Assembly: GCA_016841945.1 (NCBI GenBank)
Contig: JAENYC010000035.1
Coordinates: 1 to 37,107, forward strand
From: Haloplasma contractile
GTDB taxonomy: Bacteria > Bacillota_I > Bacilli_A > Haloplasmatales > Haloplasmataceae
Direction: 5' to 3'
DNA length: 37,107 nucleotides
Numbering within the stretch: the first letter of the stretch is position 1; each line of letters begins with the position of its first letter. Of this stretch, positions 21,563-31,905 are shown piece after piece. Under the pieces are notes generated by a model. It ran no database searches, was not told where the DNA came from, and saw only the letters and a list, made by a program, of their open reading frames with translations. A program made the translations under genes and the position numbers.

Positions 21563-23347
21563 TCTTTTATCTGGAATTAAACATTTCTTTTTATTTCCTA
21601 TTAAATCATATCTTCCTGCTTTCTTCAATGCTTCTTTTACTAAATGGTAATTTTTTGGCTTATGATATTGAATTAATGCACGTTGCATCGCTTTTTCATG
21701 TTTGCTTTTTGGGACATAGACCTTTTCAAAAGTACGAGGGTCTAAACCCGTATAATACATACAGGTGGATAAAGTACCCGGTGTTGGATAAAAATCTTGT
21801 ACTTGTTCCGGGATATAATGATGGTCGCGTAAATATTCAGCTAACTCAATCGCTGCATGTAAATCACTACCAGGATGACTACTCATGAGATAAGGCACTA
21901 AAAATTGTTTCTTATGGTATTTTTTATTTTTTTCATAGTATTTTTGAACAAACTTATCATATAAGCTTCTCTTTGGCTTACCCATTTTATCTAGAACACG
22001 TGGGGATACGTGTTCTGGTGCTACTTTTAATTGCCCAGAGATATGATGTTTTATGAGTTCATTAAAAAATGTTTCATCTTCATCATACATCAAATAATCA
22101 TACCGAATACCAGAACGAATAAATATTTTTTTTATATTCGGTAATTTTCTAAGCTTTCTTAATAATTTGACATAGGTTGAATGATCAACAATTAATTGAT
22201 TGCATGGTTCTGGATGCAGACATTCCTTATTAACACAAGCCCCATATTTTAATTGTTTATCGCAGCTTGTCCTTTGAAAGTTAGCGGTAGGTCCACCAAC
22301 ATCATGAATATAGCCTTTAAAATCTTTATCTTCAGTAATTCTACGTGCTTCTTGTAAGATTGAGTTTTCACTTCTTGTTGAAATAACTCTTCCTTGATGA
22401 TGAGTTAAGGCACAAAATGAACAAGAACCAAAGCAACCCCGATTAGATATAATACTATGTTTCACCTCTTCAATGGCAGGAATCTTACCTAATTTATGAT
22501 AGCTAGGATGATAATTTCTTTGATAGGGTAAAGAATAGATAAAATCCATTTCATCTTGAGTTAATGGTAATGCTGGTTTATTTTGAACAACATACCAATC
22601 TCGATAGGATTCAACTAATGTTTTGGCATTTATCGCATCGATATTCTCATGTTGAATCTTAAAACTCTCTGCATACTTTCTTTTATCACCAATTATATCA
22701 TCATAACTTGGTAACACGATAGGTTGATAAACTCGACTGACTTCTTTTGTCTTCCAAACTGTTCCAGGGATATATATAATATCTTTTATATCAAGACCAC
22801 TTTCTAATGCTTCTGCTACTTCTATGATTGTATTGTCTGCCATTCCATAAATTATTAAATCAGCATGTGAATCTAATAAAATTGAACGCCTTACCTTATT
22901 ATCCCAATAGTCATAATGTGCTAAACGTCTTAAAGATGCTTCCACTCCTCCAATAATAATCGGAACATCAGAAAAATATCGTCTTGCCATTTGAGAATAT
23001 ATAATCGTCGCTCTATCGGGCCTTTTCCCCATCTCCCCATTAGGTGAATAATAATCTTTTTTTCTTCTTTTTTTGGAAACTGTATAATGATTAACCATCG
23101 AATCTATATTTCCTGCCGTTACTAAAAAAGCAAGCCTAGGTCGTCCAAATTGTTTAAAATCATCCTTGTTTTTCCAATCTGGTTGTGGTAAAATAGCCAC
23201 CCTATATCCATGGGCTTCTAAAACTCGTGAAATAATGGCAACACCAAAAGAGGGATGGTCTATATAGGCATCCCCCGATATAATCACAAAATCTACTTCA
23301 TCATATCTTTCAAGCATTTCTTTTCGGTTAATAGGTAAAAAAGACAT
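21548..23347 (-). CDS. YgiQ-family radical SAM protein
   Basis: This 599-aa protein of the UPF0313/YgiQ family has an N-terminal cobalamin-binding-like region ([18 protein letters not shown]) and the radical SAM cysteines C-x3-C-x2-C in [11 protein letters not shown] (about 300-312). Extra conserved cysteines follow ([15 protein letters not shown]). The biochemical reaction is not established for the family. It is followed upstream by the Cys-rich CopZ-type gene 16 bases away, probably in one operon. Confidence 0.94.
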   Translation of the reverse strand: MSFLPINRKEMLERYDEVDFVIISGDAYIDHPSFGVAIISRVLEAHGYRVAILPQPDWKNKDDFKQFGRPRLAFLVTAGNIDSMVNHYTVSKKRRKKDYYSPNGEMGKRPDRATIIYSQMARRYFSDVPIIIGGVEASLRRLAHYDYWDNKVRRSILLDSHADLIIYGMADNTIIEVAEALESGLDIKDIIYIPGTVWKTKEVSRVYQPIVLPSYDDIIGDKRKYAESFKIQHENIDAINAKTLVESYRDWYVVQNKPALPLTQDEMDFIYSLPYQRNYHPSYHKLGKIPAIEEVKHSIISNRGCFGSCSFCALTHHQGRVISTRSENSILQEARRITEDKDFKGYIHDVGGPTANFQRTSCDKQLKYGACVNKECLHPEPCNQLIVDHSTYVKLLRKLRKLPNIKKIFIRSGIRYDYLMYDEDETFFNELIKHHISGQLKVAPEHVSPRVLDKMGKPKRSLYDKFVQKYYEKNKKYHKKQFLVPYLMSSHPGSDLHAAIELAEYLRDHHYIPEQVQDFYPTPGTLSTCMYYTGLDPRTFEKVYVPKSKHEKAMQRALIQYHKPKNYHLVKEALKKAGRYDLIGNKKKCLIPDKRKKSH

Positions 23348-23363
23348 CGCTTCACTTCCGTCT

Positions 23364-23828
23364 CTATCTACTTGTTAAGGCAAATTTAATCGCATTTGTA
23401 AATAATTTTGTACAACATAACCCGGTTGGATTATGGTGTAAACAATCCGTTTCTATCTCTTCTTTTTTTAAATAACATAATACATCCTCTATTGTAATAT
23501 CATCTTTATCTATTGAGACTACTGCCTTTTTTATATCATTTAATGTAATATAACGACAATAGCAAATCATATAACGAACTTTTTGTGTTTTAAACCAAAT
23601 GGGTACTTTTATTTGTTTTAAATTTATTTTTTCATTTTCTGTATTAAAATATGCAATATCACATGCTTTATTTACACATAAATAAAACTGACTATTACTT
23701 GTTAGTTTTTGTTTACTTAAACTTTTGACGGTTTCATTAGGCACTTTTAAACCTTTTGAACCACATTGAGGACAACATACCTCTTGACAACTTTCACAGT
23801 ATTTTTGACAATTTGTACAATTTTCCAT
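23364..23828 (-). CDS. CopZ-N-terminal-like zinc / [2Fe-2S] protein
   Basis: This 154-aa Cys-rich protein has [20 protein letters not shown] in the N-terminal part and [15 protein letters not shown] in the middle, the pattern of the zinc-binding N-terminal domain of Archaeoglobus Cop[18 protein letters not shown] then resembles a BFD-like [2Fe-2S] region. An extra Cys-rich head ([11 protein letters not shown]) precedes it. The heavy-metal-binding domain of CopZ itself is absent. ATG 23828 was chosen for the AGGTGAT about 4 nt upstream. Metal handling or electron transfer is likely; partners are unknown. Confidence 0.75.
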   Translation of the reverse strand: MENCTNCQKYCESCQEVCCPQCGSKGLKVPNETVKSLSKQKLTSNSQFYLCVNKACDIAYFNTENEKINLKQIKVPIWFKTQKVRYMICYCRYITLNDIKKAVVSIDKDDITIEDVLCYLKKEEIETDCLHHNPTGLCCTKLFTNAIKFALTSR

Positions 23829-23878
23829 TCTATCACCTATCATATTTTAACATACTTAGATGAAGATGAATAGATAAA

Positions 23879-24538
23879 TTATTCAGCGTTAAATCTTTTG
23901 CCTTTAATCAAATATAGAATTTGTTCAGATATATTAGTGAGATGATCACCTGAACGCTCTATTTGCTTATTTAAAATGAGTGCTTTTGAAATCATGTGTT
24001 GAATGGATTCATCCTCAGTATTTTTAAATCGATTTAATAATTCATTGAAATTTCCTCTATATATTGTATCTATTTCATTATCCATCAATAAGGCTTCACG
24101 CGCTAGATTTTTATCCTCGTCTAAAAATGCTTGTAAATTGGTTTCTAACATTTTAAATATAATATTAAACATTTTATCAAAATTAGAGATAATTTCAGTC
24201 GTCTTTTCAACATTCTTTTTTTTACCGGTAATCACATACTCCGCTATATTCTTCGCATAATCAGCGATTCTTTCTAATTCATAGGCTAATTTGTTAATCG
24301 TCATAACCCGTCTTAAATCTGAAGCTACTGGTTGATATCTTGCGATAACAATGATGGTTTCTAAATCTATATCTTCTGAGAGCATATTAATTTCACCATC
24401 ATTTTTAATCACCTCTAACGCTAAATCGCTGTTTAGTGTTTTAATTGATTCAATCACTTTTTTATACTGACTGACAATCATTGACACTAATTTTTTAATA
24501 TCTTGCCTTAAAACTTCAATACTATCTAACAAACTCAT
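23879..24538 (-). CDS. phoU: Phosphate regulator PhoU
   Basis: This 219-aa, all-helical protein has two PhoU repeats with the E/D-x3-D metal-binding pattern (NKLAYELERIADYAKNIAEY; NKQIERSGDHLTNISEQILY). It tunes phosphate uptake and PhoR signalling. ATG 24538 was chosen because GGAGG lies 6 nt upstream. It is divergent from the Na/Pi cotransporter gene, with no Pst transporter nearby, so its partner here is probably that cotransporter and the PhoPR pair. Confidence 0.94.
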   Translation of the reverse strand: MSLLDSIEVLRQDIKKLVSMIVSQYKKVIESIKTLNSDLALEVIKNDGEINMLSEDIDLETIIVIARYQPVASDLRRVMTINKLAYELERIADYAKNIAEYVITGKKKNVEKTTEIISNFDKMFNIIFKMLETNLQAFLDEDKNLAREALLMDNEIDTIYRGNFNELLNRFKNTEDESIQHMISKALILNKQIERSGDHLTNISEQILYLIKGKRFNAE

Positions 24539-24677
24539 AGTAAACCTCCACATTTTTTTTATTAAAATGATTTTATAATTTAATCATATTTTATCAGTTC
24601 TCAGACAAAAATGAAAGCAACTTCTTTTTATTATACATATAAAGTATCACTACTATTTAAGTTTAATTTTAATTGTG

Positions 24678-24733
24678 TTAATTTTTTGTTAATAATAAAT
24701 AATAGTCTTTAATAAGTATTAAGTAAATGTTAA
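24678..24733. promoter_or_regulatory. Putative PhoP box: TTAA repeats at about 11-bp steps
   Basis: TTAA starts at 24678, 24689, 24709, 24719 and 24730, with TAAT at 24700, giving steps near 10-11 bp in the phoU/cotransporter intergenic region. PhoP of Bacillus binds TTAACA-like direct repeats with 11-bp periodicity. The AT-rich background makes this suggestive only. Confidence 0.35.
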
Positions 24734-24775
24734 TATTAATAAGGTATTATTAATTCGTAACATGGAGGTATAAAT

Positions 24776-26530
24776 ATGTTACAAAATTTAATGGATTTTT
24801 TTGGAAGAAATGATTTTCTTGATATTTTTTTAGGACTAGTTGGTGGTTTAGGTATTTTTCTTTTTGGAATCAGTTTAATGGGAGAATCGTTAAAAACCCT
24901 TGCTGGTGATAAATTAAAAAATACGATAGAAAAATTAACCAATAATGTCTTTATGGGAATCCTAGTCGGGGTTGTCGTCACAACAATTCTTCAATCTTCT
25001 TCTGGGACTACTGCTTTATCAATTAGTTTAATACGTGCTGGACTTATGAGTATGCCGCAAGCAGTTGGTATTATAATGGGTGCTAACATCGGTACAACCG
25101 TTACCGCGTTTATTTTTAGTTTTCCTAAAATATCAGAATATTCCCTTTTATTAATTGGAATCGGTTCAATTCTTATTTTCTTTTTTAGAAATAAAAAGAC
25201 AAATAAAATTGGTCAAGTTATCCTAGGCTTTGGGCTATTGTTTTATGGTATGGATTTAATGGGTACTGGCTTAAAAGAATTAGCAAAAACAGAAGCATTT
25301 AGTCAATTTATTTTAAGGTTCTCAACTAATCCTATACTTGGTTTAATAACTGGTGCTGTAGCTACCGCAATAGTTCAGTCATCATCTGCAACAACTGGAA
25401 TTGTACAAAGTTTATTTGAATCGGGTGCCATAACTGAAGTAAAAGGCGCTATTCCTATCTTACTCGGTAATAATATAGGAACAACCATCACTGCTGTTAT
25501 TGCCGCTATAGGTGGGTCTATCGCAGCTAGAAGGGCTGCAACCTTTCATGTCCTATTTAATATCTTTGGAGCAATATTATTCTTATTTTTATTAACACCT
25601 TTTACATATGTTGTTGAAATTCTTCAAACACAAACAAATGCTTCTCCTAAACTCACGATTGCTTATGCACATTTAATATTTAATTTCATTAATACTTTCT
25701 TACTTGTTTGGTTCGTATCTCAACTGATATGGTTAATTAAGAGATTGATTCCAGGTAATGATGATTTAGAAGATTCATTTAATATAGATGTATTCAATGA
25801 AGGAATTATTAATGAATCTCCTATAATAGCATTAGGGAGCACGAAAAAGGTTATTCTCCATATGGGTAATATTGTACAAAAAATGTATGATTTAACCTAT
25901 GATTATGTTAAAACTCCTAATCCGAAAATATTAGAAGAAGCAAAACAACTTGAAGCCATCATCAATACATTAGACCATAAAATACATGAGTATCTAGTCA
26001 AAATTACATCTAATATTGATGAAGCTCATTCTGGTGAATTATCAAAATATATTGATACTATCAGGGATTTAGAACGGATTGGTGACCATTGTGAAAACAT
26101 ATTAGAAATTTCAGAATATTTACATGATAATAAAGGTACCTTTACAGATGATGCCATAAAAGATTTAGATCAAATGTTTTTAACGGTTAAATCCATGCTA
26201 AATGATGATTTAATTATCATAGAAAACAATGATAAGATAATCGCAAATAAAATAATTGAAATAGAGGATAATGTCGATAGACTAGAAAAGAAAGCGCGTA
26301 AACGTCATACCATTCGCGTAAATGAAGGCATATGTACATCTGAAGCTGGGTTTAATTTTATAGAAATCTTATCTAATTTAGAAAGAATTGGAGACCATTG
26401 CTGTAACATTGCTGAATACACTATAAATGATGAGTATTATATCATTATTGATGAAAAAGAAATTGATTTTAAAACAGTCTCTAATCAAAATACAATTAAT
26501 ATTAATATTAAACCTTATGATAAAAAATAA
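24776..26530 (+). CDS. Na/Pi cotransporter family protein (NptA/YjbB type)
   Basis: This 584-aa protein has an N-terminal transporter half with about eight hydrophobic helices and the duplicated QSSS signature (TTILQSSSGTTALSISL; TAIVQSSSATTGIVQSL) of Na/Pi cotransporters. Its C-terminal PhoU-like half (about 350-540) carries SRDLERIGDHCENI-like and NLERIGDHCCNIAEY motifs. It mediates sodium-linked phosphate transport, probably regulated by its PhoU domain. ATG follows GGAGG. It ends in a long hairpin terminator facing phoR. Confidence 0.95.
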   Translation: MLQNLMDFFGRNDFLDIFLGLVGGLGIFLFGISLMGESLKTLAGDKLKNTIEKLTNNVFMGILVGVVVTTILQSSSGTTALSISLIRAGLMSMPQAVGIIMGANIGTTVTAFIFSFPKISEYSLLLIGIGSILIFFFRNKKTNKIGQVILGFGLLFYGMDLMGTGLKELAKTEAFSQFILRFSTNPILGLITGAVATAIVQSSSATTGIVQSLFESGAITEVKGAIPILLGNNIGTTITAVIAAIGGSIAARRAATFHVLFNIFGAILFLFLLTPFTYVVEILQTQTNASPKLTIAYAHLIFNFINTFLLVWFVSQLIWLIKRLIPGNDDLEDSFNIDVFNEGIINESPIIALGSTKKVILHMGNIVQKMYDLTYDYVKTPNPKILEEAKQLEAIINTLDHKIHEYLVKITSNIDEAHSGELSKYIDTIRDLERIGDHCENILEISEYLHDNKGTFTDDAIKDLDQMFLTVKSMLNDDLIIIENNDKIIANKIIEIEDNVDRLEKKARKRHTIRVNEGICTSEAGFNFIEILSNLERIGDHCCNIAEYTINDEYYIIIDEKEIDFKTVSNQNTININIKPYDKK

Positions 26531-26534
26531 AATA

Positions 26535-26579
26535 AAAAAAAGTTGTTCATTGTTAATAATAACAAGAACAACTTTTTTT
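26535..26579. terminator. Bidirectional terminator between cotransporter and phoR
   Basis: AAAAAAAGTTGTTC (26535-26548) pairs perfectly with 26566-26579, and an inner TTGTTA/TAACAA extends the stem after one bulged base. Confidence 0.92.
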
Positions 26580-27918
26580 ATTCTAAGGTTTTATTAAAAT
26601 ATATAATGAATTCTGTTCCTTCATTTTCTTTACTCTTGACTTCAATTCTTGCTTTATGAATGTCTAACGTAGATTTTACAATAGCAAGTCCTAATCCTGT
26701 TCCTCCGGTTTCTCTACTTCTTGCTTTATCGACACGATAAAATCTTTCAAAAATATGAGGCAACTCACTTTCATCAATACCGATTCCTTCATCTTTAATA
26801 GAAAACACAACTTGCTCATTTTCTTGATAGGTTCTAATGTATATGGATTTATTCTGATTGGTATAACTAATTGCATTTGAAACTAAATTTAGGAATACAT
26901 GTTTTAATCTTTCGTAGTCACCATCAATTATTAAATGATTACCTAAATCTAAATATAGATTTTGATTTTTGTGTTTCAATCGAAACTCTAGAATATTAAT
27001 AACTTTATGTATTAATTCATTAATATCTATCTTTTCATTTTTAATAATAAATTTTTCATTTTCTAAACGTGATATTAAAAGAATATCTCGAACGATTCTA
27101 TCCATTCGATCGTTTTCTTTTTTAATAATCGTTAGAAACTCATTGATTGTTTCTTTCGTATGCTTTTCTCCATTTAAAAGAATTTCTGATGCTCCTTTAA
27201 TTGCTGATAATGGTGTTTTTAACTCATGAGAAGCATTCGCTAAAAATTCTCTTTGTAGTTTTTCATATCGTTTAATTTCTGTAATGTCATGAAAGATAAA
27301 CAAAATACCCATAAAAGAAGTAATATTATTAATAGTGTGATTAATAGGAATTGCACTTGCTTGATAATATTTATCTTCAATTAACAATGTTTTAATTTCT
27401 TTCATTTCAAATATAAAAGCATCATCGATAAACTGAAATAGTTTTTTTACTCTTAATTTTTCATAAATATCATTAATTTCTATTGGGGTGTCAAAACAAT
27501 TTAAAAAAGGAAGATTCACATACTTTATCCTACCATCACGATCTATATAAATAATAGGACTATTGATATTGTTCGTTAATATTTTAATTGTCATTTCATC
27601 TTCTTCATTTTTAAATGACATGCGATTTATTTTTCTTACTAAACGGTTTAGATTCGCATTTAATATTCGATATGATACAAATCTAGAAATCAACCTTGTA
27701 TCAAACTTATCATTTATTACGCCTTCTATTGTCTGATTTATTTTTTTATACTCTCTTAAAAATTTATAATGATAGAAGTATATAATTGTATGAAAAACAA
27801 GATTTAAAATCAGGAAAATGATGAATAGAGTTAAATTTACAAACCCTTCTATATAACTAAGTAAGATGAATAACGAAATTGACAACAAAAAAACAATCCA
27901 CAGTTTATTAGTTTTCAT
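26578..27918 (-). CDS. phoR: PhoR-like sensor histidine kinase
   Basis: This 446-aa membrane kinase has two N-terminal helices with almost no external loop (IVFLLSISLFILLSYI; LTLFIIFLILNLVFHTIIYF), a PAS domain (about 118-220), an HisKA box ASHELKTPLSAIKG with the phospho-His, N box HVFLNLVSNAISYT, G1 DEGIGI and G2 GGTGLGLAIV. The minimal external part fits sensing through PhoU/transporter contact as in PhoR. It overlaps phoP by 11 bases. Context (phoU, Na/Pi cotransporter) supports phosphate control; other HKs of this type such as WalK differ by a large external PAS domain. Confidence 0.88.
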   Translation of the reverse strand: MKTNKLWIVFLLSISLFILLSYIEGFVNLTLFIIFLILNLVFHTIIYFYHYKFLREYKKINQTIEGVINDKFDTRLISRFVSYRILNANLNRLVRKINRMSFKNEEDEMTIKILTNNINSPIIYIDRDGRIKYVNLPFLNCFDTPIEINDIYEKLRVKKLFQFIDDAFIFEMKEIKTLLIEDKYYQASAIPINHTINNITSFMGILFIFHDITEIKRYEKLQREFLANASHELKTPLSAIKGASEILLNGEKHTKETINEFLTIIKKENDRMDRIVRDILLISRLENEKFIIKNEKIDINELIHKVINILEFRLKHKNQNLYLDLGNHLIIDGDYERLKHVFLNLVSNAISYTNQNKSIYIRTYQENEQVVFSIKDEGIGIDESELPHIFERFYRVDKARSRETGGTGLGLAIVKSTLDIHKARIEVKSKENEGTEFIIYFNKTLE

Positions 27919-28594
27919 TACTCTCTTCTTCTAACATGTAGCCTAACCCACGTTTTGTAATGATGACAACACCACTATCTACTAATTTTTCTCTTAACTT
28001 AAAAATATGAACATCGACAATTCTCGTATCTCCATCATACTCAAACCCCCATAAGGATTCTAATAATATATCTCGCGATAATGCGATGCCTTTATTATTT
28101 AATAAAAATAATAATAATTCAAATTCCTTATGAGTAAGTGGTACTAGTTTATTGTTAATATACAATTCATGGCGATTAATATCTAATGTCAAATTCTTCA
28201 AAGCAATTGAACGATTAGGATGTTTTGTTTTCTTCTGTCGTCTTAGACCAGCTTTTATTCTAGCAACAACCTCCCGTGGTGAGAAAGGTTTAGTCATGTA
28301 ATCGTCTGCGCCTGAATCTAGACCTGTTATTTTGTCAAATTCATCATCCCGAGCTGTTAACATAATGATATACACATCATTATTACTTTTTCTTAGCTTC
28401 TTACAAATCTCAATTCCATCCATTCCAGGTAACATTAAATCAAGGATAATTAAATCATAATCGTTTTTTTCTGCCTTTTTTAAACCTGTCGTCCCATCAA
28501 GTGCTGTATCAACTTGATAGCCTGCTTGTGTTAAATCATAAGATAATAATTTTTGAATTGATGACTCATCTTCTATTACTAGTATTTTAGCCAT
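27908..28594 (-). CDS. phoP: PhoP-like OmpR-family response regulator
   Basis: This 228-aa protein has a receiver domain with phosphorylation site Asp52 in LIILDLMLPGMDG, acidic pocket EDE (8-10), switch Thr in MLTARDD and Lys in MTKPFSP, followed by a winged-helix DNA-binding domain (LTHKEFELLLFLLNNKGIAL; GDTRIVDVHIFKLREKL). It forms a two-gene operon with the kinase and probably binds the TTAA repeats upstream of the transporter gene. Confidence 0.93.
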   Translation of the reverse strand: MAKILVIEDESSIQKLLSYDLTQAGYQVDTALDGTTGLKKAEKNDYDLIILDLMLPGMDGIEICKKLRKSNNDVYIIMLTARDDEFDKITGLDSGADDYMTKPFSPREVVARIKAGLRRQKKTKHPNRSIALKNLTLDINRHELYINNKLVPLTHKEFELLLFLLNNKGIALSRDILLESLWGFEYDGDTRIVDVHIFKLREKLVDSGVVIITKRGLGYMLEEESNEN

Positions 28595-28692
28595 AACATC
28601 ACTCCAATGCGATTATTTAATAAATCTAATTTTATTTTACTTTAAATTAATGATAAATCAAATTATTTTACAATAATTTAACAAAAATTAAA

Positions 28693-28802
28693 AACTCTCC
28701 TTAGGACCCCTCACCCACATGAATAAAAACACTTAAGGCTGCTTCGGTTAAGATCTGACCTGGTTCATGCTTACCCATTGGATGAGGGTTCCTAAAGAGA
28801 GC
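28693..28802 (-). ncRNA. ffs: Signal recognition particle RNA (small bacterial type)
   Basis: Read on the minus strand, complementary ends (CTCTCTTTAGGAACCC with a matching 3' arm) enclose the conserved SRP Alu-less domain IV hairpin: GAACCAGGTCAGATC...CCGAAGCAGCC. This is the Ffh-binding site. It lies upstream-adjacent to tadA as in many Bacillota, with a TATAAT -10 at 28818-28823. The remaining bases between here and phoP (28595-28692) show nothing notable. Ends are accurate to a few bases. Confidence 0.92.
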
Positions 28803-28842
28803 TTACATACATTCTATATTATACACAATTACACGCATTTAA

Positions 28843-29310
28843 TCAATCTTTTTTTATTTGTCGTAATCTTTTAAAAAAACATTTTAATACTGCTTTACAT
28901 TCCTCTTCTAATATACCACCTTCATAAAGTACCTGATGATTATATTTTTTGATATCTAATACATTTGTAATACTTGCCACTGAACCAAATTTTGGATCAT
29001 AAGCACCAAAAACTACCTTCTTAATTCGTGATAAAACAAGTGCACCCGCGCACATTAAGCATGGTTCTAATGTAACATATAGTATGCAGTCAGTTAAGCG
29101 CCAAGAATTGAGTTTATCACAAGCTTTATTTATCGCGATGATTTCTGCATGATGGGTCGCATCTTGTGTTGTTTCTCTCATATTATGACTTCTTGCGATG
29201 ATTTGGTTATTTTTAACAATCACAGCTCCAACTGGTACTTCACCTAATTCATACGCTTTTTTTGCTTCTTTTAAAGCTTCTTTCATATAATAGATATGAT
29301 TAACATCCAT
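28843..29310 (-). CDS. tadA: tRNA-specific adenosine deaminase TadA
   Basis: This 155-aa zinc deaminase converts A34 to inosine in tRNA-Arg(ACG). The zinc and catalytic motifs are HAEIIAINKAC and PCLMCAGALVLSRI. The start at MDVNHIYYMKEAL (29310) was chosen for GGTGAT about 5 nt upstream; the longer frame has no better site. Next to SRP RNA and tRNA-Ser. Confidence 0.94.
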   Translation of the reverse strand: MDVNHIYYMKEALKEAKKAYELGEVPVGAVIVKNNQIIARSHNMRETTQDATHHAEIIAINKACDKLNSWRLTDCILYVTLEPCLMCAGALVLSRIKKVVFGAYDPKFGSVASITNVLDIKKYNHQVLYEGGILEEECKAVLKCFFKRLRQIKKD

Positions 29311-29380
29311 TTGTATCACCATTATCATTATATCACAAACACATTAAAAAAAACCCAAAACAGGCGTTTTAGGTATATAA

Positions 29381-29473
29381 TGGCGGAGGAAAAGGGATTC
29401 GAACCCTTGCGGCGCTCGCACGCCCTGTCGGTTTTCAAGACCGATCCCTTCAGCCGGACTTGGGTATTCCTCC
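29381..29473 (-). tRNA. tRNA-Ser (TGA)
   Basis: This is a 93-nt class II tRNA with encoded CCA, acceptor GGAGGAA/TTCCTCC, anticodon TGA in CTTGAAA, a long variable arm (CAGGGCGTGCGAGCGCC region) and T loop GTTCGAATC. Confidence 0.96.
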
Positions 29474-29526
29474 ATAGTTGTCAAAGTATATTATATACAA
29501 TTTTAAAATTTTGTCAACAGGATTTT

Positions 29527-30114
29527 TTAGATTCTAGGTTTATTGGGAACTTGATGACAATGACGGCATCTTGGCTCATATGATTCATTTGCACCCACTA
29601 AAACAATAGGGTCATGATATGATGCTGGTTTATGATTCACTAATCGCTGTGTTCTTGAAGCAGGTGCACCACAAACACTACATATAGCAGTTAGTTTAGT
29701 TACAAACTCAGCGACAGTTAATAACTGTGGCATTGCTCCAAAAGGTTCTCCACGGAAATCACGATCTAATCCCGCAACAATAACGCGAATTCCTTTATCA
29801 GCGAGATAATCTACAATATTGACAATTTCCTTATCAAAAAATTGAACTTCATCAATAGCAACTGCATCAACACTACCATCTATATATTCAAGCAAATCAC
29901 TCGGTTTATCAATTCCAATAGATTGAATACTTGACCCATTATGTGATACCACTTTATCTATACTATAACGATCATCAATATTGGGTTTAAATACCAATAT
30001 ATTTTTTTTAGCATATTGTAATCGTTTAATTCTTCTTATTAATTCTTCAGTTTTCCCCGCAAACATACTACCACATATAACCTCAAGCCATCCATCTTTC
30101 CCAGTATAATACAT
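29527..30114 (-). CDS. tdk: Thymidine kinase
   Basis: This 195-aa type II thymidine kinase has P-loop [15 protein letters not shown] (about 11-25), Walker [10 protein letters not shown], and a C-terminal zinc ribbon ([21 protein letters not shown]) with the lasso residues YEPRC. It salvages thymidine to dTMP. Located upstream of nothing in operon; rpmE lies beyond a terminator. Confidence 0.97.
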   Translation of the reverse strand: MYYTGKDGWLEVICGSMFAGKTEELIRRIKRLQYAKKNILVFKPNIDDRYSIDKVVSHNGSSIQSIGIDKPSDLLEYIDGSVDAVAIDEVQFFDKEIVNIVDYLADKGIRVIVAGLDRDFRGEPFGAMPQLLTVAEFVTKLTAICSVCGAPASRTQRLVNHKPASYHDPIVLVGANESYEPRCRHCHQVPNKPRI

Positions 30115-30202
30115 CCATAAACACTCCTTTCACATTTATCCATATTCTACTATTTATCTTGACACCTTTCAACAGTTTTCATCAAATTTTTGAAAATAAA
30201 AA

Positions 30203-30219
30203 GACTGTTTAAAACAGTC
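30203..30219 (-). terminator. Terminator downstream of rpmE
   Basis: GACTGTTT and its complement AAACAGTC pair across a one-base spacer and are followed on the minus strand by TTTTT, 20 bases past the rpmE stop. Confidence 0.8.
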
Positions 30220-30237
30220 CTTTTTAAAACATTTATA

Positions 30238-30456
30238 TTACTCATCTTCTTCTGATTTGAAACCGTATTTTTTATTAAATTTATCAACTCGACCAGCTGC
30301 AGCAATATTCTTTTGTTTTCCTGTATAAAAAGGATGACAATTAGAACAAGTATCCACACGCAATTCCTTTTTAGTTGATCCAGCTTCAAATTCATTTCCA
30401 CATGTGACACAATATACTTTTACTTTATTGTATTGTGGATGTATTTTTTGTTTCAT
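30238..30456 (-). CDS. rpmE: Ribosomal protein L31
   Basis: This 72-aa protein has the zinc-type (C+) L31 cysteines in [10 protein letters not shown] and [14 protein letters not shown]. The start [10 protein letters not shown] (30456) is the family start with AAGGAGTG about 8 nt upstream; the longer frame runs into the leader. Zinc content links it to zinc status, since C- paralogs replace it in starvation. The upstream hairpin may autoregulate it. Confidence 0.96.
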   Translation of the reverse strand: MKQKIHPQYNKVKVYCVTCGNEFEAGSTKKELRVDTCSNCHPFYTGKQKNIAAAGRVDKFNKKYGFKSEEDE

Positions 30457-30475
30457 ATATTTCACTCCTTCCGCC

Positions 30476-30498
30476 CTGAATACGATATTGTTATCCAG
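30476..30498 (-). promoter_or_regulatory. Possible L31 leader hairpin
   Basis: On the minus strand CTGGATA and TATTCAG pair (one wobble) just 5' of GGCGGAAGGAGTG. Autoregulatory L31 leaders that bind the protein are known in Firmicutes; this matches in place, but the motif was not checked against the family model. Confidence 0.45.
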
Positions 30499-30565
30499 AG
30501 TAAGTTGCACTAAATAATTATAACATAAATATTATCTTTTTCAAGCACCTATCATAAAATATTTG

Positions 30566-31816
30566 TTATTCAGATATAATTAACTGTCCACCCAAACCTT
30601 TTAATTTATTGACAATATTTCCATAACCACGGAATATGTGTTCAGCTTCGTTGATAATGGTTTGATGATGTGCAATTAATCCCGCTAATACAAGAGACGC
30701 ACCTCCACGAAGATCACTCGCTATGACTTCAGTTCCTTTTAATTTACTTGGTCCACATACAATTGCGGAATTATTTTCTATTCTAATATTAGCTCCCATT
30801 TTATTTAAATCATCACAATTTTTAAAACGCGATGCGTATATTGTTTCTTTTATAATACTCATTCCACTCGCTTGTGTCATCAACGCTGTTGTTATTTGTT
30901 GTAGGTCTGTTGGAAAGCCTGGGTACACAGATGTCATTATATTTATTGGTAATAATTTTTTTGCTTTCGATACTATTATTTTGTCATTATCGATAAAAAT
31001 ATTCACATTAGCTTCTAATAATTTGGCGATTACGGCTTGTAAATGTTCAGGGTTAACATGATGAATTTCTATATTATCTCCTTTTGCTGCACCTATAAGT
31101 AAATATGTACCAGCTTCAATTCTATCTGGTATAACATGATGATGTGTTCCTTTTAAATTCTTCACACCTGTTATTTTAATTTCACTTGTTCCTGCTCCTT
31201 CGATTTTTGCCCCCATTTGATTTAGAAACGCTGCAACATCAATTATTTCTGGTTCTTTGGCAGCATTTTCAATGACTGTTACACCTTCTGCAAAAATTGA
31301 TGCTAACATAATATTTATTGTCGCACCAACACTTGCAATATCAAGAAATACTTTGTTTCCTATTATTTTATCAGCATATAAATGTAACATACCATTATCC
31401 CTATCATATTTGCAATTTAATAATTCGAATCCTTTAAGGTGTAAATTAATAGGACGTGGTCCAAGATAACATCCACCAGGTAATGAGATATTGGCTTCGT
31501 TAAATAGTGCTAATAATGTACCCATAAAATAATAAGATGCTCTTAACAAAGACATCTTTTCATTAATTAATGAGGTGTTTTTGACATTCGAGCTATCAAT
31601 TTCTATATATTTATCTTTTATATTTACCAACACATTTAAATCTTTTAAAATCTCCAATAATACAAAAACATCCGATATTTTCGGATAGTTATAAATTCTT
31701 ACTATATCTCTACATAATATAGATGCTGGAATCAATGCCACTACACTATTTTTTGATCCATCTATATCAACAATTCCTTCTAATTTCACACCTCCATTAA
31801 TGATAATTTTTTTCAT
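30566..31816 (-). CDS. murA: UDP-N-acetylglucosamine 1-carboxyvinyltransferase MurA
   Basis: This 416-aa EPSP-synthase-fold enzyme catalyses the first committed step of peptidoglycan synthesis. The catalytic cysteine lies in PGGCYLGPRPINLHL and the substrate lysine in DGSKNSV near the N-terminus; the DLRGGASLVLAGL segment is conserved. ATG 31816 was chosen for AAGGGA about 8 nt upstream. It argues for a walled cell or an ancestor with one, since wall-less relatives lose this gene. Low-GC bacteria often have two MurA copies; the other is outside this window. Confidence 0.94.
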   Translation of the reverse strand: MKKIIINGGVKLEGIVDIDGSKNSVVALIPASILCRDIVRIYNYPKISDVFVLLEILKDLNVLVNIKDKYIEIDSSNVKNTSLINEKMSLLRASYYFMGTLLALFNEANISLPGGCYLGPRPINLHLKGFELLNCKYDRDNGMLHLYADKIIGNKVFLDIASVGATINIMLASIFAEGVTVIENAAKEPEIIDVAAFLNQMGAKIEGAGTSEIKITGVKNLKGTHHHVIPDRIEAGTYLLIGAAKGDNIEIHHVNPEHLQAVIAKLLEANVNIFIDNDKIIVSKAKKLLPINIMTSVYPGFPTDLQQITTALMTQASGMSIIKETIYASRFKNCDDLNKMGANIRIENNSAIVCGPSKLKGTEVIASDLRGGASLVLAGLIAHHQTIINEAEHIFRGYGNIVNKLKGLGGQLIISE

Positions 31817-31905
31817 ATCATTAATCCCTTCCATAACATGCCAATTATGATATAATTTTTAAAAAATAATCATAAAATAGCATTTTTTTCTTAAGCATTG
31901 TACGT

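Noticed and set aside
29296-29583. 95-aa plus-strand ORF
   Set aside because: It runs antisense through tRNA-Ser and the ends of tadA and tdk; no ribosome site.
30150-30410. 86-aa minus-strand ORF overlapping rpmE
   Set aside because: It is a shifted frame of rpmE and its terminator region; rpmE is certain.
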